64,000 nucleotides of DNA, taken from the NCBI GenBank assembly GCA_032433595.1, contig JASWJB010000058.1, forward strand, positions 105,207-169,206. Direction: 5' to 3'. The translations under genes and the position numbers were made by a program. Within the stretch, counting starts at the first letter, position 1; each line of letters starts with the position of its first letter. The notes beneath the pieces are model-generated. The model worked only from the letters and a program-made list of their open reading frames with translations, was not told the DNA's origin and did no database searches. This DNA comes from Conoideocrella luteorostrata. Taxonomy: Eukaryota > Ascomycota > Sordariomycetes > Hypocreales > Clavicipitaceae. This document shows, in pieces, positions 47,736 through 57,239 of the stretch.

Positions 47736-48873
47736 TCAAGAGCAGAAGTTGGTAAGTACCTGCTTTTCAGTTGTATTGGGCCATACTGGCTCTCTGCGAC
47801 CGCGCCTGCGCCTGCGACTTCGTTCCTCCTCTTCAATTATGGCAACCGCATGTGGAACGAAACTGACGCCGCGGCGTCTGATACTGTTGGCGCGGGCGTG
47901 TAGCTTGCGGTGATTGTTCAAATTGTCTTGACGGCTGAAATTGCTCTTGCCACAAAATTCGCAAGAGTAACAGGATGATTTTTCGCCGTGGAAGCTAATC
48001 AGTTGCCGTAAGTCAGTAGTCAAGGTGGATCGATTATAAGAGAAATACTCACGTCTGCTTGTGGCGCTTTAAGTGCTCGCTCCGTCGGAAGGCCTTGTGA
48101 CACGTTGGATAATCACACTTGCATGTGGGTGGTGGAGCTGCATTAACAAGTTCATCTAGCTTGCCTGACGCCCGATTTTGGACACATTGTAGAGCCGTAG
48201 CATTTCTTTCAACGTCACGTACTTTCGCCTTTTCGTGGGCGTCTTTCTGGGACGAAGAGGATTCGCTCAACTGATAAGTACAGAGAGATGAGCCAGATTT
48301 TCCGTCCAAATTTATGGTCTCAAACTGAGGGGACTCAGACCCTTTCTGCGGGAATAAAGGAATGGTGCTTTCATTTGAGTATTGCAGCGATGACAACGAA
48401 TTTGGTTTCGCTTTGATTGGAGCAAGCTCCAATACTGTCGGAGAAATTGTGCTCGCCGAAGAAGCCGTTAAGGGCTGAACGTAATCAGTGTTGTGGTTTG
48501 ATGTCGTGCTAGTCTCAAACAGGTGGTTATAGTCTGAAGATAATATGCTGCTATTCCCCTTCGAGGAAGTGGTTGAGATTCTCTGGTTGAAAGGTAGATA
48601 TTGAGACTCAGCATTGACTAAGTCACTATGCTTGTATTCAATCATATGTTTATAACTCGCAGTCAGCTCGTCGTGGCCAGCCCCAGAGTAGATATCTTCG
48701 AAATCTAGGCCGATACTATTGGATTCATAATAGTTTGATGTAGGAGTAATATGTCCGTAAGCCGCCGACGCCACCGGTGGGAAGATGGTGCCTGCTGAAG
48801 GGCATACCATTATGCGGCCACATATGCTACGACTTTCGTCCAAGTCGAGTCGGATGTTTGATTCTGCCTCCAT
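47736..48873 (-). CDS. C2H2 zinc-finger transcription regulator, two exons
   Basis: Exons 48873..48053 and 47994..47736, with a 58-bp intron (phase 2), encode 359 aa. The intron interrupts the first finger between its two histidines; splicing restores HKQTFHGEK. Finger 1 uses C253, C258, H271 and H276 (CDYPTC, then FRRSEHLKRH). Finger 2 uses C285, C288, H302 and H306 (CEFC, then FSRQDNLNNHRKLH), with 13 instead of 12 residues between its second Cys and first His. A C-terminal basic run (RSRRRRRGRREP) could be a nuclear signal. The N-terminal 240 residues are Ser/Thr-rich and disordered, as in activation regions. The paired RSEHLKRH/SRQDNL fingers resemble the BrlA/Msn2 style of fungal regulators. 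A developmental or stress role is plausible only. The true 3' end could include another exon. Confidence 0.82.
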
Positions 48874-50317
48874 TATGAATATGAATGGTTCTGAAAGTTG
48901 TGGAAGGGACTAATCGTCGGGTTCGCTCTCGAATTCTGAGCTCAAAAGGGTCTTGATAGAGCTAGTTGAGGCGCACAAATACTGAGCGCAGCAGGCAAAA
49001 TTAAACGCAATCAGAAAAGCAAGAGCAACACAATACTTGTTCTAGACGCAATTAATTTTCATAGAAAAAAATCTTGGGCATCCTTGACATACTTTTGAGA
49101 TGACATAAGCTACGGTTAAAGGTGCTGAACGGACTGAGACAATCATAAATGTAGATGAACCCAGGGAAGAGTACCGGTCAATCCTTCCCTCTTCCTCTGG
49201 ACCTACTGGACGCACTTATCATAGTGGTATAGTGTTTTGCTGTCCGCAGAATTTACATTACACTAACTACCAGCCCAACCCAGCATTTTCAATGCCAACG
49301 ATTGCACGCTACAATTTGCAGTTGAATCTTGTCTCAACCATTGAATGAAAGAAGAATGTGCCCCAGTTAGTCTTAAGAGCCGGACCAGGAGCTTGCATAC
49401 CTGTTGACGAAGCTACTAAGCACGAGATAATGTCATCCACATATTAAGAGGCTGCAAAGTATGCCACTCAACGACGGCGAGTCAAAACACTACATTAATG
49501 AGTCACTCATTGCTCAGAAATGTACCGCGTTCCCCGAATTTGGGAGGCTAAGTACGAAAGAGGCTCGTCAAACCTTGGGGTGAAGGGAAATTTGCCACTG
49601 TAGACGGAAATAGCTAACATCCCTAGCGGTTTTAATAGTTGATTGACTCCAGGTCAACAGTGGTACACATACCTTCAGATCACATCATTTCAAATTAATT
49701 GCCCTTGAGGACCAACACGCAACTTTTGTTTGGACCTATCAATTCGCCATAACTTTCTTTGGTGTCGTTATCGCTGCCTCTCACAATAGAATTGACGGAC
49801 TCCAAGATGGATCTCCCAGTTTTAAAAAAAAAAAAATACAAGGCTCGGGCATTTCGTTGGCCAGTGGAGCATCTTTATAGATTTTTTTGTTGTCGGAAAA
49901 GGCAGCTTCTAGTTCAATAAAGGTTTAATAGGTATAGTTTTGGAGTCAAAAGGTCTCTTTGGAGGTAATCGTGTTGATTTCAATGCCACATTCTGGGTAA
50001 GAAGTGGTATTGATTATATGGAACTTGCCCCATTGCACCTAAAAAGCAAAATTACAAGCTTACTGAATAATGTTTCAATAGCTTTGATTACGCCTCACAT
50101 GTGCCCAACATTAACCGCTAAACACCTTGTCATCTATCAAACCATGCTTTTCCGCCCAATATCAGATTATATTGCAAGAAAGTATATGCTCTGAGGCGTT
50201 TCTAGGCCGTAGAGCTTTCTCGAGGTTTCTCCAGGCACGATCAGAGACTTCACGTGAACGCTGCGGAGATAAATGGCCAGGCCATCGCCTGCAGCCCGTC
50301 ATATTAGTTGTCAGAGC
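48874..50317. other. Intergenic, no supported gene
   Basis: About 1.44 kb: the promoter side of the zinc-finger gene and the 3' side of the chimeric hydrophobin. An oligo-A run lies near 49825. Short frames only. Confidence 0.5.
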
Positions 50318-51787
50318 TCAGAGACTGATCTGAGTGCACTTCAAGTTGACCAGACCCTACGTGTGATATTAGTTTCAAGTCTCAATATCGAACTTGGAAG
50401 AAAACCTTACATTAGAATGACCTGTACAACATGCAATCTGTCCGGAGCACGCATGTTGTAATGGAACCGAGAGACCTTATAATAGTTAGTGGCTTTAGCC
50501 GTATGTTGATTTTGTTAGGATCGACTGACCTAAAACCGCAACATTGACAGAAGCACAGTTTCCACCTAAGAGACCACTGGCCAATGACCCTATTAGGCCA
50601 CCATTTGACTGGGTGTTTCCTTTATTACAGCAGGAAACTGTCTGATGATTGCCACACTGCGCAACCGCATGGCCGAGAGTTGGCGAATTATGACCAGGAG
50701 ATGGGTGGGGGGTATGTTTAGGGGGAGATGAAGTAGGGGTATACAATGGCCAGGTGGTAGAAGATGGCTTCACAGTGGAAGATGAATGCGTGATGAGAGA
50801 GGGTTTTGTCGTCGATGAAAGTGCGGTGAAAGATGACTGGGTGGTGAAAGACGGTTTCGTAGTAGAAGATAACTGCGTGGTGTAAGGTGGATTTGTGGTA
50901 GAAGATAACTGCGTGGTGAAAGGTGGATTTGGGGTAGAAGATAGATGCGTTGTGGAAGACGGTTTCGTGGTAGAAGATAGAAGTGCAGTGGAAGACGACT
51001 GCGTGGCGAAAGATGGTTCTGTAGAAGATAACTGTGAAGTGAAAGTTGAGTGCGTGACGAAGGATGGTTTTGTAGTAGAAGATAAAAGCTCTGTGGAAGA
51101 TGACTGCGTCATGGAAGAGGGTTTTGTTGTCGAGGATAAAAGTGCGGTGGATGATGACTGGGCGGTAAAAGATGGTTTCGTAGTAGAAGATATAACGGCT
51201 GTGGAAGACAACTGCGTAGCAGCTGACGGTTTCGTGGTTGAAAATACAAGTTCGGTAGAAGATAACGGCGTGGTGAGGCAAGATGACCGTGTAGACGCAG
51301 ACAACTGAGGGCTGGACGATGGCAACGATTGGAGAATTGACTGTGTGCTGAAAGGTGACTCCATGTTGGAAACCGGCTGCGTGCTAGAAGATGAATGCTC
51401 GCAGATAGCTGTGCTCATTGTTGTGTAGGTGCGCACGTCTCGAGCAGTGCTGGTTGTCACTTTGATGTCCGCTGTCGCAGGCGACTCATTTATATAAGTG
51501 GTATCCTTACAGCCAGCACATTCGACGTGATTCGCAGTTTCATGACAGTCGCTCGCAGACGCGGTTTGAGTAGCATGTTGTACCAATTCTTGCTCTGTCA
51601 TTTGCCATTCTTGCCATGCCTGGGAGGGACATGCGTTGTAACAGGCACCCAGTTCGAGATAAGTTGTTGTAAGAATTTCGATGGTCTGGGCCTCAACATT
51701 GGTAGCATAGGCTTTCGCAGCCAACCATGGCGCGAATATAGCCAGGTTTGCTATGAATACTGTGAAGATTCCACGATATGTATACAT
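50318..51787 (-). CDS. Mucin-like/hydrophobin chimera, three exons
   Basis: Exons 51787..50530, 50475..50411 and 50356..50318 give 453 aa; both introns are 54 bp. ATG 51787 is used because it opens a signal peptide (MYTYRGIFTVFIANLAIFAP, then WLAAKAYA). Codons upstream in the open frame lack ATG. Residues 30-115 contain several cysteines (LGACYNACPSQAW, ECAGCKDT). Residues about 120-350 are Ser/Thr repeats built from SSTTKPS and TQSSSTALL-type units, which should be heavily O-glycosylated. The last 80 residues are a complete class I hydrophobin: C-x7-CC-x23-C-x17-C-x5-CC-x11-C, the same spacing as two other copies in this window, and its exon 2 (65 nt) and exon 3 (39 nt) are the same size. 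It may be a wall-spanning protein that presents an amphipathic head. Confidence 0.92.
50735..51300 (-). repeat. Minisatellite encoding Ser/Thr-rich repeats
   Basis: Degenerate 36- and 48-nt units encode SSTTKPS(F/S)-type motifs about a dozen times. Phase is kept so that the reading frame stays open. Several other frames are also open here purely because of the repeat. Confidence 0.85.
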
Positions 51788-51906
51788 ACTGAAATAATCG
51801 TCGGGGGAAATTGTCACTGGAAGACAACCACCAATAAGGAAGATCAAATGGTAGGAGATAATTATTAACGGCAAAGTTGATTCTTCATTCAGATTAGAGC
51901 CTGCTG

Positions 51907-51915
51907 CTTTATAAC
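51907..51915 (-). promoter_or_regulatory. TATA box of the chimeric hydrophobin
   Basis: GTTATAAAG on the minus strand lies about 125 nt before the ATG at 51787, at a distance like that in the other hydrophobin genes here. Confidence 0.5.
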
Positions 51916-54279
51916 TGTATTAGCTGGTCGAGTAATATACTAAAGTCCGAGTTCGGCATCCGTCAGCTACAGAACATTTCATTTGCCAGGGGGGGTTTGT
52001 TTTTGTAAGACACCTTATAGACCGCTTGCAGCTCCATAGTAGCCTGGACAACAGTCCTTTGCAGAGGTTTGGAATGATAGCAGCGCGAAGGTCCACGAAA
52101 ACGCTTTTTTAGGCTAAATTACTCGCTCACAGACGAAAACAAGTAAGTCTCCTCCTCAACACCTTACGTCTGAGTAAGTGTAGTCGCTCATCTATGATCT
52201 ATGTGTTGGCCTATGACGGCTCCCCAATGATTAGCCCACCGCGGATCGTGTCGCAGATCCAGTAATAACCTGTCACGGTTTCTCTAGTAGGAAATGAATC
52301 TGTCTCCTGGATTTAGGACCCGCGAGTTCAACCGCCAATGACCAGAATTCTATTTTTCGTCATTCCTGAACGTGGCAACCGTCTCTCGAACACATACGCC
52401 GTCAACACAATACCAGCCCGCTGGCCCATATTATCATTGTGCTTGCGCTTATTACATGCTAAGTATCACTCGAACTCTTTTCTAGGGAAGATAGCTAAGG
52501 GGGCATGCGTTGGGTTAGCTAGGATAGCATGTGCAGCTGTACCATATGTTCCTAACCCTTGCTATCGTGCTTGCTTTGCGGGTGAGTGTGTTTTCTCCAA
52601 GGCAAGATAACAAGTAATCGTCTCTCGGTGCTCTCTGCAACGGATTTTCATGTGGCGTAATCCCATCTTCATTTTTGCGTGCTGCCTATTGACGTCTTCT
52701 CAAACCAAGCGAGAGACTGCTTGACGCAGTTAGTATACTTTTGAGCATTATGAGGCAAATTTAGTTTCATAACTCTCCATTGATGCGACATCATACTGAC
52801 ATACGAAAAAGGCTCTTTCCCGAAGAGGTACTGTGAGTACGGTACAGATCACAACGATTAATCAGGACCTTACCCCAGCTACGGTGGACTAACAAATTCG
52901 TCGGGAAACACCCTGAGGTTTAATTCGTCGCATGTCCAACCAGATGCCTGATCTCCACTGTACTCGACTGGAGCTCCGTCAAAGCTCTATTGAGAACGAA
53001 CTTTAATAACCACGCGGCGCTGTGTGAATCTCAAGCATTACCACCATTTCCAAGTGGACGTTCTAGGCCCTGGACACCCAAATCAAAATGAATAGAATGC
53101 TAAAAATACATAAAAAAAAGTCGAGAACATGAAGACGGCGGAAAAACAAGCAATTTCCGCTGAACGAAACGACAACAATATACAGTCTAAAATTTCAACT
53201 GCTAGGGCAATATTGAACCAGAAGAATGAATTTTCTTCAGCATTCGCGCAAAATATCAAGGGCATTTCAAAAAAAAAAAAGCAGACGCCTGCAGCATCTA
53301 CTGTGGGTACAGCTTTTCTTGTAGCCACTTTAATTAAAGACATGCCATTTGAATGTGGGAGTTGTGAAACAAATATTAGTGGGACATTGCGTTACTCCTT
53401 TTTGATTCAGTATACCGTGAACGTAGTTGTTATGCATCCCTCTGTACGTAATTAGCATTCCCTGGCAGCGGATGGTTGATTTTTGCTGACGACACCAACA
53501 ACATATTTCACAAGGCGGTCATCAGAATCCATAGCTTAACTGACCCATCCCATTCCATCAAGGGCAAAGGGAGAGTTAAAGGGGGTCGTCACACCAAAAC
53601 AAGACCAATATTCACTTAAAGACTTTGAAGTGAGTCATGTTTATTCAGACAGTAGAGCTCCTACGGAAGATGAAACCATAGAGGCTCGCAATGCTCAATA
53701 TACCGCTGTCAACGTCACACATGCCGCCCTATTCAAATATTATTAGCTTCCAGGGAAGTTGATTGGGCTGAACTAATCAAATCAATCCGATCCTACCACG
53801 GTGCATTCTGGACCTCACACAAGAAGGGTTTCAACGGGGCCTAAAATGTCAACTCGGATGGTGATAATAGCATTTTTCTTTACACAACCAGCTGTTTGGA
53901 AAATATTCCTCTGTATGCCCATTTAGGATGAGCTGTATAATGACATTAGTGTGTCAAGTATCACAAATTATGACAAAAGTCCTCTTACGATTTGAGCCGT
54001 GCAATGGGTTACAGAACAAGAGATACAGAGATACAGAGCTGCAGATTGAATGGTTATCGCATCTATAGTCTACCATGTCTAGCCACTGCCGATTGGTTGA
54101 CCGGCTATGTTTGCCGCAAAGACGGACGCTCACAGTACAGGGAGAGATGAACGACACTCAGTTTTAATATTTAACAATATTTAACCCTTTCTAAGGGAAT
54201 TTCCACAATCGATATTCCACAATGGAAGGTGCAAACTCGTAGCTATACCCAACAATCGATAGTCTGCAATCTCCCTTGA
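51916..54279. other. Intergenic; one weak small cysteine-rich frame
   Basis: About 2.4 kb, AT-rich. A Lys-rich 108-codon frame at 53129-53455 has no family resemblance. The Cys-rich frame at 52338-52610 is listed separately. No other gene supported. Confidence 0.45.
52338..52610 (+). CDS. Possible small cysteine-rich peptide gene
   Basis: A 90-codon frame from ATG 52338 ends with an Ala/Cys-rich segment (GACVGLARIACAAVPYVPNP, then CYRACFAGEC). The spacing of cysteines recalls small ascomycete Cys/Ala-rich peptides, but the N-terminal half looks random. There is no clear signal peptide, and a TTTCTAG acceptor just before GKIAKGAC suggests that the true upstream exon may be different. It could equally be chance. 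Confidence 0.25.
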   Translation: MTRILFFVIPERGNRLSNTYAVNTIPARWPILSLCLRLLHAKYHSNSFLGKIAKGACVGLARIACAAVPYVPNPCYRACFAGECVFSKAR

Positions 54280-56001
54280 ATGGCTGCCTTGATACTATTT
54301 CGCGGATGTACTCCAGAGATAAATTCACAGCCCCCGGCTGGTAACACTTACATGATTGTTAATTTCTTGTTATCTTTCAAAATTTACAGGACACCTGACC
54401 CGATGCCTCAGTCATACAATACACATCAAGCCCCGGGACATGATGTTAGGGACAATCTTTATGGCTGGTTTCAAACCCAGGTAGAAAATGGTTTCGGAAG
54501 TACGAACGAAGGTAATTCCTTAGTTTGATTCAATGCGCACGCCGCTAGTCTACACACATACACGCCTGGCTTTGCCGTGGCTGGCTAACACAAACCGGAA
54601 GGCAATGCCCCGACCAGCACCAAGGGAGCTATTGCTAGGTACTTTACGAGAAACGCTTTCCTCGTTTCGCAGCCTACACAAACTCCACACCCGGACAGGA
54701 AGCCGGTCTCCTCGAGCTCTACGGTTAATCGCAGGCTTGGTTCGAGGTCAAGGACCGACGAGGCTCTCAGCGGCCAGTCGCTGCCATTCCAGGACGTCGC
54801 TCACAGCCCTTATGCAACCCCACCTACATCTGCCGAAGCTGCTAGAGATATTTCAAGTGCTGCACTGAAGACAGGCATTGTCCTTACAGTGCTCGGCGGC
54901 GTCTGCATTGTCGCCCTAGGGGCATTCATCTTGATCAGCAGATATCGCAGACAGGCTTCTGGGCGGCGGGAGCCCGACAACGAAAAGACCGACCTGGATG
55001 AAAACACTACTATATCTGACGCCAGGACGATTCGAAGCCTTACAAATTCCTCTTGTGTTAGCCTGCAATCCGTCACGCGCTTGTCATCAACCGGTGACTT
55101 GGAAAATCACGGAACTAAGATCTCCAGCGTTTCATCAGACTCCAAAGCGGCGACGGAGGCGTCTCTTCGGCAGGACAACATTTGCCAGCAATTGTCTAAT
55201 GATCAAGCCACTCGCCTTGGAACACTCCCTGTAAAGCAGGCAGAGCATATTCATGAGGATCTTTCTGCAATTTCACTCACCGAAAATGTTTCTGAGGCTG
55301 CAGTTGGTACAGTAGACGCTACTGGCGATGCCAGAAAACCCTCCTTGCCAAAAATTATATGTTCCCCTGGTCCTCTTGTTCCAGAGCCAGCGTTTCCCAG
55401 TCCCATTAGAACCAATTCCAGCCCAGTTTCCAAGCCCAAAGATACCCAAATGTCGCCGCAAGCACTCCGTCTACCTTCAAGTTATAGTGTATACAAAATC
55501 CAGTTCGACTTTGAACCGTCGCGGGTCGATGAATTGGCTTTGAGTGCCGGGGGTTTCGTTCGCCTCGTCCACGAGTATGATGACGGATGGGCCCTTGTTG
55601 CACGCCTGGATCGCTTCCAACAAGGAGTCGTTCCGCGATGCTGCCTGTCCTCTGTCACTTTGAAGCACAGGAGTCCCCAGAGGGTTTCACGGCTCAGACA
55701 GTCAATCATATCACAAGAACAGTGGTCCAGGCATCCGCAAAATCTGGGACACCGACGAGTGAACCCTTCCGACAGGTTGATAGGCTCTCAAGGCATGCAC
55801 GTTCAAACGCGATTTCGACAAAATCGACAGGCTCGTTGTGTGCCAGGCTTTGAGCCAATGAGCTCTGTGAGACATTCCATTTGCCCTAGACCACGGTATG
55901 GTGAATCGTCAGGACAGGGGGATCTGGAAGGGCAAGATCAGGAGACAGAGGGTCCAGTACAGGATATCATCACTAGTCAAACGAGAAAAGGAGCTTGTTA
56001 G
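54280..56001 (+). CDS. SH3-domain single-pass membrane protein, 5' end uncertain
   Basis: The model joins 54280..54511 to 54602..56001 across a 90-bp intron (GTAATT, branch GCTAAC, acceptor GGAAG), giving up to 543 aa. A TTTACAG at 54384-54390 hints that the first exon is mis-modelled; ATG 54403 (MPQSYNTHQ) is an alternative start. Residues 78-165 are Ser/Pro/Arg-rich. A membrane helix lies near 168-190 (GIVLTVLGGVCIVALGAFIL) followed by SRYRRQ. A long acidic/Ser-rich linker leads to an SH3 domain near 374-430 (VYKIQFDFEPSRVDELAL, HEYDDGWALVARLD and QQGVVPRCCLS). The C-terminus is basic and disordered. The layout of membrane anchor plus cytosolic SH3 is like fungal Fus1-type or sensor proteins. 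The SH3 would bind proline motifs of a partner. It probably acts at the plasma membrane in polarity or fusion, which is inference. Confidence 0.78.
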
Positions 56002-56649
56002 CAGGTTACAACCTGCGCTCAGTGGACTAGTGATGCTATGCAATTTAGTAGACCACCGATATTGATATGCTTCAATTCAAGGTGGCACAGGTAGATCCTG
56101 TCCAGACAAGAGCTTGCCTTGACAACCTAGAGTCCGCAGCTTTGAGGTGGCGTGGCTGATTACGAAGATTGTGAGCGGATATATGCATTATGCTACGGAT
56201 TTTCAGCCTAGAAAACTAGGAGTGCAACATTCGAGGACAAGGGTATGGCTGTTGACTCGCAATGTTAGACCCTCTGTGCCACCTTCATTAAATATTCCCC
56301 AAACAAGTTGTCCATCGTCCTGAGCAAAAGCAACTTTATGTTACAAAAATCTCTCATCTACTTATTCACAATTCATCTCAGGACTGTATAAGTGGCACGG
56401 ATGATGTGCTCTGATAGTGATACTGTGTTCAGTACGTGCTAATCACGCCTACCGATGGGTAAACAATAACTAAAGAAAAACGCAAGCTAAATGTGGAAAA
56501 TATCTAGAACATGAATAGTTGCTCGATTCCTTTCTTAGTACCTCATCAGGCATGCGAACTAATGTACGCTCAGATGCCCCAATAGTGCCATATATCGGTA
56601 TTGCCTTGTATTTTCATACTCCAATGTGCACCAAAGACAGATAAATGCT
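56002..56649. other. Intergenic between convergent genes
   Basis: About 650 bp: the 3' flank of the SH3 gene and of the hydrophobin. AT-rich, no frame of note. Confidence 0.6.
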
Positions 56650-57110
56650 TTACAGTCCGATCTGGGTGCATTCGAGATTGACCAGGCCCTGCATGTTCTG
56701 TTAGTCATTGTCGAACGTCGTATTATAGACCGAAAATACTTACATTAGTGTCACCGGTGCAGCAAGCGACCTGGCCAGTGCATGCGCTGGTGATGGGGAC
56801 GTCGACGGCTATTCCGCATTAGTTGCTAATATTTGCAATTGGAGAGCTGTATCTTACCTATAATAGGAATACTAATGGCAGCACAGTTGCCCCCTAAGAG
56901 GCCATCTAATGCTGAACCAAGTAGGCCACCATTAGACTCGGTGTCTCCTTTATTACAGCAAGAGATTGTCTGGTGATTGCCGCACTGCGCAGCGGCTTCG
57001 CCAAGCGTTGTTATCTTTCCGGTGTGCACATCATGGCTATTATGGTTATTATAAGGAGCCGCAAATGCCGTAGCGACAGTTACTGCGGCTACAATCGCGT
57101 AGAATGCCAT
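56650..57110 (-). CDS. Class I hydrophobin, three exons
   Basis: Exons 57110..56858, 56808..56744 and 56688..56650 give 118 aa; introns are 49 and 55 bp. ATG 57110 sits in strong context (TTCACCATGGC) and begins a signal peptide (MAFYAIVAAVTVATAFAA). Spacing is C-x7-CC-x23-C-x17-C-x5-CC-x11-C, identical to the 28.4 kb copy. It shares HNSHDVHTGKITTLG and CTGQVACCTGDTNGL with it, while introns and the signal peptide have diverged. The predicted role is assembly of a hydrophobic coat on hyphae or conidia. A TATAAAA about 125 nt upstream supports the start. It is convergent with the SH3 gene. Confidence 0.95.
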
Positions 57111-57231
57111 GGTGAACAAAGTAAGGTAAAATACGATCAGGCGAAGTGTGGTAGTTTAAGCAGTTAAAAGAGTGTGAACCGTGTACTTGATGGTGAAATC
57201 AAGATTGAAGATACATTGGCAAGATGAAGCA

Positions 57232-57239
57232 TTTTATAC
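57232..57239 (-). promoter_or_regulatory. TATA box of the 57.1 kb hydrophobin
   Basis: GTATAAAAT on the minus strand lies about 125 nt before ATG 57110, a position close to those of the other hydrophobin genes in the window. Confidence 0.55.

Noticed and set aside
50718..51308. Long open frames in two other registers (187 codons minus strand, 137 codons plus strand) across the Ser/Thr repeat region
   Set aside because: They arise because the repeat unit is a multiple of three and low in stop codons in every frame. Only the hydrophobin frame has a signal peptide, splice continuity and a family domain.
53129..53455. 108-codon Lys-rich frame
   Set aside because: It lies in AT-rich sequence with oligo-A runs, which favour Lys-rich open frames by composition. 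No homologous motif.
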